A stretch of DNA of 64,000 bases, from the NCBI RefSeq assembly GCF_002264395.1, contig NZ_NFVA01000001.1, forward strand, positions 62,001-126,000, in the 5' to 3' direction. Under the pieces are notes generated by a model. The model searched no databases, was not told the origin of the DNA, and saw only the letters and a list, made by a program, of their open reading frames with translations. Below are positions 53,743 through 62,734 of the stretch, one piece after another. The first letter of the stretch is position 1; each line of letters begins with the position of its first letter. A program made the translations under genes and the position numbers. Source of the stretch: Paenibacillus sp. VTT E-133291. Its GTDB lineage: Bacteria > Bacillota > Bacilli > Paenibacillales > Paenibacillaceae.

Positions 53743-53914
53743 ATGAGAAAGTTTATGGCTATCTCCACAATATTTATTACTCTGCTCGTTCTAGGTATAT
53801 GTTAGATTTGCTGATGATCCAGAAACTGATTATATTTTCACAGACAGGGATGCTTCAGACTGGACGCAACTAGATCCAAAGGAACCGCAATTATTAAAGA
53901 AGGTTGATCATTAG
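53743..53914 (+). pseudogene. Small secreted protein gene, frame broken after the signal peptide
   Basis: AAGGAGG precedes an ATG at 53743 that starts a signal-like sequence (MRKFMAISTIFITLLVLGIC) and stops at 53805. The next frame continues VRFADDPETDYIFTDRDAS and KEPQLLKKVDH to 53914. A one-base change near 53800 would give a ~57-residue secreted peptide. It follows the FGE remnant by 46 bp. No family recognised. Confidence 0.5.
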
Positions 53915-53967
53915 TTGCTACATAGCAAAGAATCCTTGGTCTGAAAAAAATAGTTTCTCGCCAGCTA

Positions 53968-53994
53968 ACCGCACTTTGTGCGGTCTTTTCTTTG
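53968..53994 (+). terminator. Terminator before the GTATAC-controlled operon
   Basis: ACCGCAC / GTGCGGT stem with a 3-base loop followed by TCTTTTCTTT. Confidence 0.85.
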
Positions 53995-54020
53995 AGGATC
54001 AATCCAATAAAAATGATAAC

Positions 54021-54083
54021 TTGACAGATTTCATTTGTGCGTATACATTTGTATACATAGGCAATTCGTATACATATGTATAC
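54021..54083 (+). promoter_or_regulatory. Promoter with four GTATAC boxes
   Basis: TTGACA (54021-54026), 17-bp spacer and TACATT (54044-54049) form the promoter. GTATAC occurs at 54041, 54051, 54068 and 54078, as two pairs with 10-bp internal spacing. The second pair, GTATACATATGTATAC (54068-54083), is a perfect 16-bp palindrome; the first overlaps the -10 box. This looks like two dimer sites for a repressor. Confidence 0.75.
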
Positions 54084-54101
54084 AACAAAGGAGGGGTTAA
54101 T

Positions 54102-54485
54102 ATGCGTGATGGACATTTCGGAAAACGCGGCCATCGAGAACATGGGGAACACAAAGACCGTGGAGAGCATAGAGATCGTGAACATATGGGCAGACATGGG
54201 ATGGATTCCATGGATGGTCCCCCAAAAAGTGCTCAAACTTTTCGTCGCGGCAGAGCTCTAGCATTTTTGGAAAAGCTTAATGTGAATCGAGCCACTTTAC
54301 AGCGGCAGCTGCAAACACCGGAGCTGGATTCGATCAAGCAAGTGATTAGCGGTGAACTGAAGGCAACAGAAGCGATCATTGAAGAGTTTATTCATATTTT
54401 TCAGATTCACGAAGTAACAACTGAAGAGAAGACGGTTTGCGATACTAAAAAAGAGGAGATTGATCCTGAAAATGAAAACCATTGA
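54102..54485 (+). CDS. His-rich small protein, first gene of the efflux operon, unknown function
   Basis: A 127-residue soluble protein. The first ~35 residues are extremely rich in His, Arg, Gly and Glu (GHFGKRGHREHGEHKDRGEH) and could bind metal. The rest is helical (RRGRALAFLEKLNVNRATLQ, then ISGELKATEAIIEEFIHIFQ). There is no signal peptide and I see no clear helix-turn-helix, though His-rich tails precede the DNA-binding domain in some PadR-type metal sensors. AAAGGAGGGG lies before ATG 54102. The stop overlaps the nitroreductase start by 14 bp, so the genes are coupled. It may regulate or assist the operon; this is inference. Confidence 0.8.
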   Translation: MRDGHFGKRGHREHGEHKDRGEHRDREHMGRHGMDSMDGPPKSAQTFRRGRALAFLEKLNVNRATLQRQLQTPELDSIKQVISGELKATEAIIEEFIHIFQIHEVTTEEKTVCDTKKEEIDPENENH

Positions 54486-54957
54486 TCTTATTAAAACGCG
54501 TAGAAGTATTAAGCAATTTAAGGCAGATTCCATTCATGAGGATGATTTATTGAAATGGCTGGAAGCAGCTAGTTATGCTCCAAACCATCGTATGAATGAA
54601 CCTTGGGAACTCCTATTTATCGGGCCTGATACGAGAGCTAAATTAAAGCATAAGACGAATTTTGGAAGCGCTCCTGTCGTTCTTGCTATCTTATCTAAAC
54701 CTGGTGCAACAGCGTTTGAACGTGACGAGAATGTTATGGCTGCCGCTTGTTTCGCACAGAACTTTTTATTAGCAGCACATGAAGTGGGGGTTGGTGCCTA
54801 TTGGGCTTCTTTAGGTGCTTTGCCTCATAATCGTGAAATTCTAGGTGTTCCGCAAGATTACGATGTGATTGGACTATTTGGTATTGGATATCCAGAGGAA
54901 GTTCCAAATGCTAAGCCAAGAACACCGATGAAATCAAAAATCACATATTTATCTTAA
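54472..54957 (+). CDS. Nitroreductase-family FMN oxidoreductase
   Basis: A 161-residue short nitroreductase. FMN-binding signs are the N-terminal IKTRRSIKQF (~7-16), ASYAPNHRMNEPWELLFI (~34-52) and a C-terminal part with GVGAYWASLGALP and IGLFGIGYP. Such enzymes reduce nitro compounds, quinones or flavins with NAD(P)H. ATG 54472 is 13 bp after AGAGGAG; an in-frame TTG at 54460 is an alternative. Overlaps the His-rich gene and precedes the ABC exporter by 11 bp, suggesting a detoxification operon. Confidence 0.88.
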   Translation: MKTIDLIKTRRSIKQFKADSIHEDDLLKWLEAASYAPNHRMNEPWELLFIGPDTRAKLKHKTNFGSAPVVLAILSKPGATAFERDENVMAAACFAQNFLLAAHEVGVGAYWASLGALPHNREILGVPQDYDVIGLFGIGYPEEVPNAKPRTPMKSKITYLS

Positions 54958-54968
54958 AAGGTGATGGA

Positions 54969-56708
54969 ATGTGGAAACTTAAGAGTTACTTAAGGCCATA
55001 TTGGGTGTGGTCTGTGTTAGCACCACTTATGATGATGATCGAAGTGTCTATGGATTTGCTTCAACCTACATTAATGGCGAGCATTGTGGATCATGGGATT
55101 ATGACGAAGGATGTATCACATATATATTCGACTGGATTGATCATGCTTGGAGTGGCATTGATCGGTCTATTGGGTGGGGTGGGCTGTACCGTTTTTTCAA
55201 GTATCGCCTCTCAAAATTTCGGTAATGATTTACGGATCAATCTGTTTGAACATATTCAGAAATTCTCAAATAAGAATCTGGATCAATTGAAGACAGGTTC
55301 GTTAATTACTCGTTTAACAAATGATGTGGTGCAGCTACAAACCTTTGTACAGATGATTTTGCGGAATATCCGATCTCCATTGCTATTGATTGGTAGTTTG
55401 GTGATGGCCATCCGGATTAGTCCTACGTTGACGCTCATTCTTGTCGTTGCCGTGCCATTGCTGGTTGCCATATTGTATGGGTTAATTCGACTTTCTTTTC
55501 CTTTGTTCGAGAAAATGCAAACTAAATTAGACGGAGTCAATACCGTATTGCAGGAGAATTTATCGGGCATCCGTGTAGTCAAAGCATTTGTTCGTGGCAA
55601 ACATGAAGAGAAACGGTTTAATACAGCCAACAAGGATTACACAGAGACTGCGATAAAAGCGGTACGCCTGATGTCATTAAATATGCCACTCATGATGCTA
55701 GTGCTCAATGCAAGTATTGTAGCTGTCCTTTGGTTTGGAGGGGCGCAGAGCTGGAATGGCACGCTTCCGGTAGGTCAGTTGATCGCCTTTATTAACTACA
55801 TCACCCAACTATTGATGTCCATGTTAATGCTGAGTAATATGCTCATATTCTTCTCGCGTGCAAAAGTCTCCGCAGATCGGGAGAATGAAGTGTTGTCCAC
55901 AATCAGCGAGATTACAGAAGTAACCGATGCTATGAAAGATGCTATATCTAACGGTCGAATTGTATTTGACAACGTTTCCTTTGCCTATGACCCTGCGGAT
56001 GAGAACCTTGTGTTAGATGGCATCAATTTCACTGCTGAGCCAGGTGAAACCGTAGCCATCCTTGGAGCCACTGGTGCTGGTAAATCAACCTTGGTTAGCC
56101 TCATTCCTCGTCTTTATGATGTATCCTCTGGATCTATTACGATTGATGGTTCCGACACTCGGCAAATTTCTTTGAAACAATTGCGTCGCAGGATCGGTTA
56201 TGTTATGCAGCAGGCTATTCTGTTCAGTGGAACAGTCCGGGATAATATCCGCTATGGCAGACCGGAGGCTACAGATGAAGAAGTGGAACAAGCAGCAATT
56301 GCCGCTGAAGCGCATCTTTTTATTATAGAACTTCCAGAAGGCTATGATACAGTGCTTGGTCAAAGAGGGATTAACTTGTCTGGTGGGCAGAAGCAGCGGC
56401 TTTCGATTGCAAGGGCGTTGTTAATACAGCCAACAATCCTAATCATGGACGACAGTACTAGCGCCCTCGATGCGGCAACAGAGTCGCGAATTCGACAAAT
56501 GTTAAAAACACGGCTACATAGAAGTACAAATATTTTAATAGCTCAACGTGTCACCTCTGTGATTGATGCGGACCGTATTTTAATTCTAGAAAACGGTCGA
56601 ATCGCTGTACAAGGTACACATGATGGACTTATGAGTAGCAGTGAAATATACAGAGATATCTGGAAGTCGCAGATAAAGGGGGAGGAGATGCCTTATGTCA
56701 AAGTCTAA
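54969..56708 (+). CDS. Heterodimeric ABC multidrug exporter subunit, degenerate-site half (BmrC/TM287-like)
   Basis: A 579-residue half-transporter with six membrane segments (~15-315) and one ATPase domain. Walker A is GATGAGKST and the signature is intact LSGGQKQR. The residue after Walker B is Asp rather than Glu (LIMDDSTSALD) and the switch His is Gln (IAQRVTS). This is the hallmark of the non-catalytic half of BmrCD/LmrCD/TM287-288 exporters. Its stop overlaps the partner gene by 14 bp. Exports drugs or lipids; substrate unknown. Confidence 0.94.
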   Translation: MWKLKSYLRPYWVWSVLAPLMMMIEVSMDLLQPTLMASIVDHGIMTKDVSHIYSTGLIMLGVALIGLLGGVGCTVFSSIASQNFGNDLRINLFEHIQKFSNKNLDQLKTGSLITRLTNDVVQLQTFVQMILRNIRSPLLLIGSLVMAIRISPTLTLILVVAVPLLVAILYGLIRLSFPLFEKMQTKLDGVNTVLQENLSGIRVVKAFVRGKHEEKRFNTANKDYTETAIKAVRLMSLNMPLMMLVLNASIVAVLWFGGAQSWNGTLPVGQLIAFINYITQLLMSMLMLSNMLIFFSRAKVSADRENEVLSTISEITEVTDAMKDAISNGRIVFDNVSFAYDPADENLVLDGINFTAEPGETVAILGATGAGKSTLVSLIPRLYDVSSGSITIDGSDTRQISLKQLRRRIGYVMQQAILFSGTVRDNIRYGRPEATDEEVEQAAIAAEAHLFIIELPEGYDTVLGQRGINLSGGQKQRLSIARALLIQPTILIMDDSTSALDAATESRIRQMLKTRLHRSTNILIAQRVTSVIDADRILILENGRIAVQGTHDGLMSSSEIYRDIWKSQIKGEEMPYVKV

Positions 56709-58542
56709 TAACGGCATGAACACCACTCCTTTCAATCGACCAGGCGGATTCGGCCCAGGACCGGGATCAGGCCCCGGACGCGGCGGCGCTGTACCAATCG
56801 TCCGCGCCAAGAATCAAGCAAGTACGCTTAAACGCATCTGGACTTACTTGAATCGCCAACGGTTCGGGTTAATTATTGTGTATGTATTTACGGTGTTGAA
56901 TGCACTTCTTTCATTGATCGGACCGTATCTCATCGGTAAAGCGATTGATACTGCGGTTATGCCGCATGATTATCATGGTCTTGTGCAGTTTTGTATTCTC
57001 CTTATTGGCATTTATGGGTTAGGTAGTGTAGTTGCTTGGGTGCAAGCATACGTCATGACATCTGTTTCACAGAATACCGTATTTGAGCTGCGTCGTGATC
57101 TGTTCAGCAAGTATCAGCAGCTACCTATTAAGTTTTTTGACACACGAGCTAATGGAGAGCTGATGAGCCGGGCAACGAACGATATAGAGAGCGTATCCAG
57201 CACACTCAATCAGAGTGTAACCCAGTTGTTAAATAGTTTGATTACGCTAAGCGGTTCACTCGTTATAATGTTCATGCTGAACGTTCCTTTGACCGTAGTT
57301 TCACTAATCACAATTCCGCTCGTACTACTGGCTAGTCGTAAAATTATAGGTTTAAGCCGAACTTATTTTCGAAATCAGCAGCGGCATTTAGGTGAACTGG
57401 GCGCGTTTATCGAAGAAACCATCAGCGGACAAAAAGTGGTCAAACAATACAATAGAGAAGAAGCGGAAGTTAAGCGATTCCGAAAAATCAGCGGAGAGCT
57501 GAACAAGGTTATCATTAAGGCACAAATCGTATCTGGACTAGTGGGACCCGTGATGAACATGATTAATAATCTTGGATTTGCGATCATAGCCGGGGTTGGG
57601 GGCTGGATGGCCTTCCATAACATGGCTACAGTAGGTATAATCGTTAGCTTCCTTACCTATTCCAAACAGTTCGGTAGACCCATTTCTGATCTTGCTAACC
57701 AGTACAATTTAATCCAATCTGCAATTGCCGGAGCGGAGCGTGTGTTTGAAGTTTTGGAGATGCCGTCCGAATATGGGGATGAAGAAAGTGAGAATCTGCC
57801 AAGGCTAAAAGGGGAGGTTGTTTTCCAGGACGTTTCCTTTGCTTACAAATTGGATACACCGATTCTGTCTGGAGTTACGTTTGAAGCCAAACCTGGGGAG
57901 AAAATTGCGCTTGTTGGTCCAACAGGAGCAGGTAAAACAACTATTGTTAACCTGCTGAGTCGTTTCTATGATTTGAACGGAGGTGCCATACGGATTGATG
58001 GCCGTGACATCCAAGAGGTAGATAAAAATTCACTTCGTAGTCAGCTAGGGATGGTGCTGCAAGATGCGCATGTATTCTCGGGAACCATTCGTGAGAATAT
58101 TCGGTTTGGCCGACTTGATGCGACCGATCAAGAGATTGAGCAAGCTGCGCGGCTAGCCAATGCGGATGCTTTTATCAAAAGATTGCCGCATGATTACGAG
58201 ACCCTTCTTAATGCAGAAGGTAGTAATCTTAGTCATGGACAGCGCCAACTGTTAACAATCGCTCGCGCAATTTTAGCTGATCCTGCCATATTAATTCTTG
58301 ATGAAGCAACCAGTAGCGTAGACACACGTACGGAAATGCACATTCAACAGGCAATGAAGAATTTGATGAAGGGTCGAACAAGCTTTGTAATTGCCCACAG
58401 GCTTAGTACGATTCAGGACGCAGATCGTATACTCGTGATCCAGGGTGGAGGAATTGCTGAGCAAGGAAATCATGAGGAGCTTCTTGCAATGCAAGGCGCC
58501 TATTACGAGTTATACAATACCCAGTTCAAACGAGCGATTTAA
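56695..58542 (+). CDS. Heterodimeric ABC multidrug exporter subunit, catalytic half (BmrD/TM288-like)
   Basis: A 615-residue half-transporter. A Gly/Pro-rich cytoplasmic tail (FNRPGGFGPGPGSGPGRGGA) precedes six membrane segments and an ATPase domain. Walker A is GPTGAGKTT, the catalytic Glu is present in LILDEATSSVD and the switch His in IAHRLST. The signature is the altered NLSHGQRQ. Together with the upstream subunit it forms one competent site (this Walker A/B with the partner's LSGGQ) and one degenerate site. Last gene of the GTATAC-controlled operon. Confidence 0.94.
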   Translation: MSKSNNGMNTTPFNRPGGFGPGPGSGPGRGGAVPIVRAKNQASTLKRIWTYLNRQRFGLIIVYVFTVLNALLSLIGPYLIGKAIDTAVMPHDYHGLVQFCILLIGIYGLGSVVAWVQAYVMTSVSQNTVFELRRDLFSKYQQLPIKFFDTRANGELMSRATNDIESVSSTLNQSVTQLLNSLITLSGSLVIMFMLNVPLTVVSLITIPLVLLASRKIIGLSRTYFRNQQRHLGELGAFIEETISGQKVVKQYNREEAEVKRFRKISGELNKVIIKAQIVSGLVGPVMNMINNLGFAIIAGVGGWMAFHNMATVGIIVSFLTYSKQFGRPISDLANQYNLIQSAIAGAERVFEVLEMPSEYGDEESENLPRLKGEVVFQDVSFAYKLDTPILSGVTFEAKPGEKIALVGPTGAGKTTIVNLLSRFYDLNGGAIRIDGRDIQEVDKNSLRSQLGMVLQDAHVFSGTIRENIRFGRLDATDQEIEQAARLANADAFIKRLPHDYETLLNAEGSNLSHGQRQLLTIARAILADPAILILDEATSSVDTRTEMHIQQAMKNLMKGRTSFVIAHRLSTIQDADRILVIQGGGIAEQGNHEELLAMQGAYYELYNTQFKRAI

Positions 58543-58566
58543 AGAAATATTTATATGGCTGTTGAA

Positions 58567-58597
58567 AAAACACTGACTTGGATCAGTGTTTTTTTGT
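58567..58597 (+). terminator. Terminator of the ABC exporter operon
   Basis: AAAACACTGA / TCAGTGTTTT stem, 6-base loop, T run. Confidence 0.93.
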
Positions 58598-58685
58598 TAG
58601 AGAGGTGACCAGAGACCATCGAATTGACCGCCGAAACGCGACATTGTATGCTACAACAAGATAATGTAAACAAGGAAGTGATTAT

Positions 58686-61217
58686 GTGAGCCATTCCAGC
58701 TATGAGCAGCTTGAGACAGAAGGCAAACTACCGTTTGATGTTTCTTTACATAGCGTCAGCTTTGTGCCGAATCATTGGCATACGAGTGTGGAGCTGATTT
58801 TTGTGCTGTCTGGTAATCTAGAGGTTTCTACCGGAAACCGTCAATATAGGCTTAAAGAAGGGGATATGCTACTCATTAACCAGTGTTACGTGCATGAGGT
58901 TATCGGATTAGATGAGAATATCATCGCTACCTTTCAAATCCCTACAACCTATCTTAAGCAGCACATCCACAATGTGGAGAAGATCAGCTTTGAATGTTAT
59001 TCTGCAGAAGCCGGTCCTGAGAAGCAAAATGGCTTAGATAACATGCGTCAGCTCATGGCTGAAATGGTACAGCTGAAATACAAAGGTGGGGAAGCCTATG
59101 AACTGGAGATGGAAGCACGTATGCTTGGGTTATTCTCTGTTTTGGTCAAACAGTTCAAGCTGCCAAATTCCGGCGAAGCGATGAATATAAAATATATGGA
59201 ACGAATGATGAGCATCATCACTTATATAGATGAACATTATAAAGACCCGGTGTCGCTGCAGATAATCGCGGAACGAGAGTATTTGTCGGTGCCGTATTTA
59301 TCCAAATTTTTTAGCGAGAATATTGGGGTCAACTTCCAGACGTACTTAACCAGCATTCGTTTAAAAAATACCGTAGAAGCCCTTTTAAGAGATCAAGAGC
59401 ATTCCCTTGCTGAACTGGCACTTGAGCAGGGCTTTCCAAACGCGAAATCTTTTTACGCTGCATTCAAAAGCCGATATCATATCACACCACATGAATATCG
59501 CAAAAAATATCGGCCGCAAACTCACTCGAAACAGGAAGGTTCTACTTCCGGATACTTAGCGTTTAATCAATCCAGCGCACTGGGCATTATTCGGCAATTC
59601 CTCCGGCGTAGTCAGTCGCACCAGCTTGAACCCGTGCATCCGGTTGTTCAGCTGTCTGCGAGCATTTCGTTAGACAGGATTCAGCGGCAAATTCAGCATA
59701 GCTGGAAAAATATTATTACAATCAGTAAAGCAAATGAAGGACTTCAAAGTGATGTACAAGCTCATTTGAAATATGTACAAGAGCGGTGTCCGTTTCGCTA
59801 TTTACGTTTTCATGGAATTTTTGATGATTCAATGATGGTGTACCGGGAGGATCACGAAGGGCAGGCACATTATAATTTTCGCTTTGTAGATCAGTTGTTT
59901 GATTTTTTGTTATCGATCGGCTTGAAACCTTTTATAGAACTGGGCTTTATGCCTTTTGATCTCGCAGTAGACAGCAGTAAACATGTATTTTATGAAAAGA
60001 GTTACGTGAGTCCACCTAAATCCATGGACCGTTGGTGTGAATTGGTTGATCGCTTTATTCGCCATTGTCTCAGTCGGTACGGTCTAGAAGAGGTGGAAAG
60101 CTGGAGGTTTGAATTCTGGAATGAACCGGAATATGGATTGTTCTGGCCTGCGACGGAAGAAGCGTACAACGAATTGTATGCCCGAACGTTCGACACCCTC
60201 AAAGTCATCTCTCTGAACCTACAGATTGGCGCTCCTGGTAGAATTATTACGCTGAACTCCAATGCGTTTTGTGAACAGTTTTTCGCATTCTGCAAAGAAC
60301 GGGGTTGTCTTCCTGATTTTATCCCGTTACATTTTTATCCGCATGAGGACATGGATGATCTGCTTAGTAACAATTGGGGGCAAAAAGAACTATCAAGTGA
60401 AAAAGAAATGTCTCCCCTGACAGTAGAGGGGTTCAACAAAGTGTCCCCAAACCCTGACTATTTGAAGGAATCACTGGAGCGTGAAATCGGGCTGCTCGCT
60501 GAGTTAGGACTTAGCGGACTAGAGCTATATTTAACCGAATGGAATTCAACAGCATTTCATCGTGAATTGACCAATGACACATTATATAAAGCTGCATATA
60601 TCGTAAAGAATATCATCGAAAATCTCGACAGCATCAGTGGGTTCGGATATTGGGTACTGAGTGACAATATTGAAGAAACAGCGGCTTCATCCCGGATGTT
60701 TCATGGTGGGCTTGGACTTATGACTCAGTATGGAATTCCAAAAGCAGCTATGCATGCCTATGAAATGCTCGCTAAGCTGGGGAATCGGCTAGTCGCACAC
60801 GAAGAGGGTTATATCGTGACGGCTGGTAGAGGCGGTTATCAGATTCTGGCTTATAATTACTGTCACTTTGATGATTTGTACGCGCTTGGTGATACTTCAT
60901 TCATTACACCTACTAGCCGTTATAGTGGCTTCAAAAACGAGAGGCTTCTTAAAGTTGAGCTCACATTAACTGGATTACCATCTGGCAGATATAAGCAAGT
61001 AAACCATACGATCAGCAGGGCACATGGCAGCAGCTTTGACAAGTGGGTAGAGATGGGGGCTCCAACCGTTCTGACTGCAGAGGACACTGCTTATCTAAAA
61101 GCTGCCTCTATTCCAGGCAGACAGATTCAGCTTCTTGAAGTAGGTGAAGAGCTTTCTGTTGTCATTAGAATGGAACCTCATAGCGTAGAACTCATTGAGC
61201 TGACTCCATTGTTTTGA
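58686..61217 (+). CDS. AraC-type regulator fused to a GH39 xylosidase-like domain
   Basis: An 843-residue cytoplasmic protein. The N-terminal cupin sensor covers ~15-100 (NHWHTSVELIFVLSGNLEVS). An AraC helix-turn-helix pair follows at ~180-275 (LSVPYLSKFFSENIGVNFQ, LALEQGFPNAKSFYAAFKSR). The rest (~310-810) is a GH39 beta-xylosidase-like barrel with acid/base E480 in FWNEPEYG and nucleophile E618 in LTEWNST, both present, plus the C-terminal beta-domain. It may sense xylosides by binding, or truly hydrolyse them, and probably controls the MFS and GH3 genes downstream. GTG start with AAGGAAGTG upstream. Confidence 0.92.
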   Translation: MSHSSYEQLETEGKLPFDVSLHSVSFVPNHWHTSVELIFVLSGNLEVSTGNRQYRLKEGDMLLINQCYVHEVIGLDENIIATFQIPTTYLKQHIHNVEKISFECYSAEAGPEKQNGLDNMRQLMAEMVQLKYKGGEAYELEMEARMLGLFSVLVKQFKLPNSGEAMNIKYMERMMSIITYIDEHYKDPVSLQIIAEREYLSVPYLSKFFSENIGVNFQTYLTSIRLKNTVEALLRDQEHSLAELALEQGFPNAKSFYAAFKSRYHITPHEYRKKYRPQTHSKQEGSTSGYLAFNQSSALGIIRQFLRRSQSHQLEPVHPVVQLSASISLDRIQRQIQHSWKNIITISKANEGLQSDVQAHLKYVQERCPFRYLRFHGIFDDSMMVYREDHEGQAHYNFRFVDQLFDFLLSIGLKPFIELGFMPFDLAVDSSKHVFYEKSYVSPPKSMDRWCELVDRFIRHCLSRYGLEEVESWRFEFWNEPEYGLFWPATEEAYNELYARTFDTLKVISLNLQIGAPGRIITLNSNAFCEQFFAFCKERGCLPDFIPLHFYPHEDMDDLLSNNWGQKELSSEKEMSPLTVEGFNKVSPNPDYLKESLEREIGLLAELGLSGLELYLTEWNSTAFHRELTNDTLYKAAYIVKNIIENLDSISGFGYWVLSDNIEETAASSRMFHGGLGLMTQYGIPKAAMHAYEMLAKLGNRLVAHEEGYIVTAGRGGYQILAYNYCHFDDLYALGDTSFITPTSRYSGFKNERLLKVELTLTGLPSGRYKQVNHTISRAHGSSFDKWVEMGAPTVLTAEDTAYLKAASIPGRQIQLLEVGEELSVVIRMEPHSVELIELTPLF

Positions 61218-61310
61218 GAAAATGAGTCAATTTTTAAGCTTCATTTTGATAAAGATTTTTGAAACGCTTTCATTTAGATTAAAAATAAACCTAAAAGTGT
61301 GTAATTGACT

Positions 61311-61340
61311 ACCTCTCCTGTAAGAGGTGGTTTATTTTAT
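61311..61340 (+). promoter_or_regulatory. Perfect inverted repeat before the MFS gene (operator or weak terminator)
   Basis: ACCTCT (61311-61316) and AGAGGT (61323-61328) around CCTGTA, followed by GGTTTATTTT. It could end the AraC-GH39 transcript or, since it lies where the -35 of the next promoter would be, act as a regulator site. Confidence 0.5.
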
Positions 61341-61362
61341 AATCTAATTGTAAACGTTTTCT
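61338..61362 (+). promoter_or_regulatory. Promoter -10 and candidate cre site of the MFS-GH3 operon
   Basis: TATAAT (61338-61343) is followed by TTGTAAACGTTTTCT (61348-61362), which fits the CcpA site pattern WTGNAANCGNWNNCW at every fixed position. Located around the start of transcription, it would mediate catabolite repression. Confidence 0.65.
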
Positions 61363-61384
61363 AAAAGGATGAGGAGGAATTACA

Positions 61385-62698
61385 ATGACTGGAGCATCGA
61401 TTAAAGGGCAGGTTCTCACCCCTTTTCGTAGATTGACCTTTGGTATTCTGCTTGGTTACGGCATGATGATGCTGGCACTGATGACACCTGCCACCTTGCT
61501 GCTGACCTTTAAAATGATTGAAGTGGATCCGAATGGTTACACCTCTTCCTATGGACTGGTTGCAGGAATTGGCGCAATCTTTGCACTTATCGGAAATCCG
61601 ATTGGCGGTGCACTCAGTGACCGAACCCATCTTTCGTTCGGACGGCGGCGCACGTGGATTATCCTTGGTCCACTAGTTGGCTGTACAGCGCTGGTATGTA
61701 CTGGTTTCGCCAACGAGCCTTGGCAGATCATGATTAGCTGGGCAGTCGCACAATTTTTCTTCAATGTAGGGATGGCAGCCTATACAGCGCTTATTCCAGA
61801 CCAAGTATCTCAGGAAAAACAAGGGACAATCTCCGGATTAATCGGTCTCACTATTCCAATCGCTATGACGGTAGGGATGATCATGATGACAGTGATGACC
61901 TCAGTTTCTTCAGAAATTAAGTGGCTTTTGCTCGGAGTAATCGGCATCATAGGTCCACTCCTCAGTACGTTGATTATTAAAGAAGGTAAAGTAGAACTTG
62001 TTCCCAAGACAAATAATCAAATATCGCTGGGTAAGAAGCTGAGTACGATTTTTCCTAGTCCACGCAAATTCCCGGAATTCTCTTGGGCTTTCGTATCCAA
62101 GTTCCTGATCATGATGGGATATTGTAGCACTTTATACCTCACAGTCATGCTGGTAAACCGGATGGGACTTACGGAAGAGCTGGCTACCGCAAAGGTTGCT
62201 ACGATTAATATCGTTATGCTAGTGGGTGTTGCAATTACAAGTATCTTCGGTGGGGTGTTGTCAGATAAATTTGGTAAGCAAAAACCATTCCTGATCGTTT
62301 CAGGGTTCATCATTGCTATTGGGGTTCTGTTGTTTGCCTTTGTGCCAAGTTATGCGGCCTACATTGCCGGAGCTGCAGTGATCGGATTGGGCTTTGGCTG
62401 CTTCTCAGCCGTAGATATGGCACTCGTTGCACGGATTCTTCCAAGTAAAGAGGATTCAGCCAAAGACTTTGGGATTATGAACGTAGCTAATGCGTTGCCT
62501 CAGTCCATTGTTCCAGCAATTGCTCCCGTGCTGTTAGGCATTGGCAGCTGGACCTTCTTTTATATCTTCCTTGCCGTCTGCACCATATTCGGTATGCTGG
62601 CAGTGAAGCCACTTCCAGAAGTGGGAACAGAGAAAAGAGCTCAAACTGCTGAACTGACGGCTGTCGAAACACAATCACAAAAAGCCAATTTGGTCTAA
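61385..62698 (+). CDS. MFS sugar transporter
   Basis: A 437-residue, 12-segment major facilitator. The loop between helices 2 and 3 has the MFS pattern [18 protein letters not shown] (~78-95), repeated in the second half as [16 protein letters not shown] (~288-303). It shows similarity in style to sugar and glycoside-H+ symporters ([20 protein letters not shown]). GAGGAGG lies just before the ATG. It is followed by a GH3 gene and preceded by a xylosidase-domain regulator, so it probably imports a glycoside. Confidence 0.9.
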   Translation: MTGASIKGQVLTPFRRLTFGILLGYGMMMLALMTPATLLLTFKMIEVDPNGYTSSYGLVAGIGAIFALIGNPIGGALSDRTHLSFGRRRTWIILGPLVGCTALVCTGFANEPWQIMISWAVAQFFFNVGMAAYTALIPDQVSQEKQGTISGLIGLTIPIAMTVGMIMMTVMTSVSSEIKWLLLGVIGIIGPLLSTLIIKEGKVELVPKTNNQISLGKKLSTIFPSPRKFPEFSWAFVSKFLIMMGYCSTLYLTVMLVNRMGLTEELATAKVATINIVMLVGVAITSIFGGVLSDKFGKQKPFLIVSGFIIAIGVLLFAFVPSYAAYIAGAAVIGLGFGCFSAVDMALVARILPSKEDSAKDFGIMNVANALPQSIVPAIAPVLLGIGSWTFFYIFLAVCTIFGMLAVKPLPEVGTEKRAQTAELTAVETQSQKANLV

Positions 62699-62734
62699 GA
62701 AAAAACAAACAAGAAAACAGTGGAGGGAAACCAA

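Noticed and set aside
54041-54083. Repeated GTATAC boxes considered as a CRISPR-like or satellite repeat
   Set aside because: Only four short boxes, each a self-palindrome, and positioned on a promoter; operator sites explain them better.
61260-61272. First LacI-like site as a classical cre element
   Set aside because: TGAAACGCTTTCA is one base short of the 14-bp cre pattern; kept only as a LacI-family-like site.
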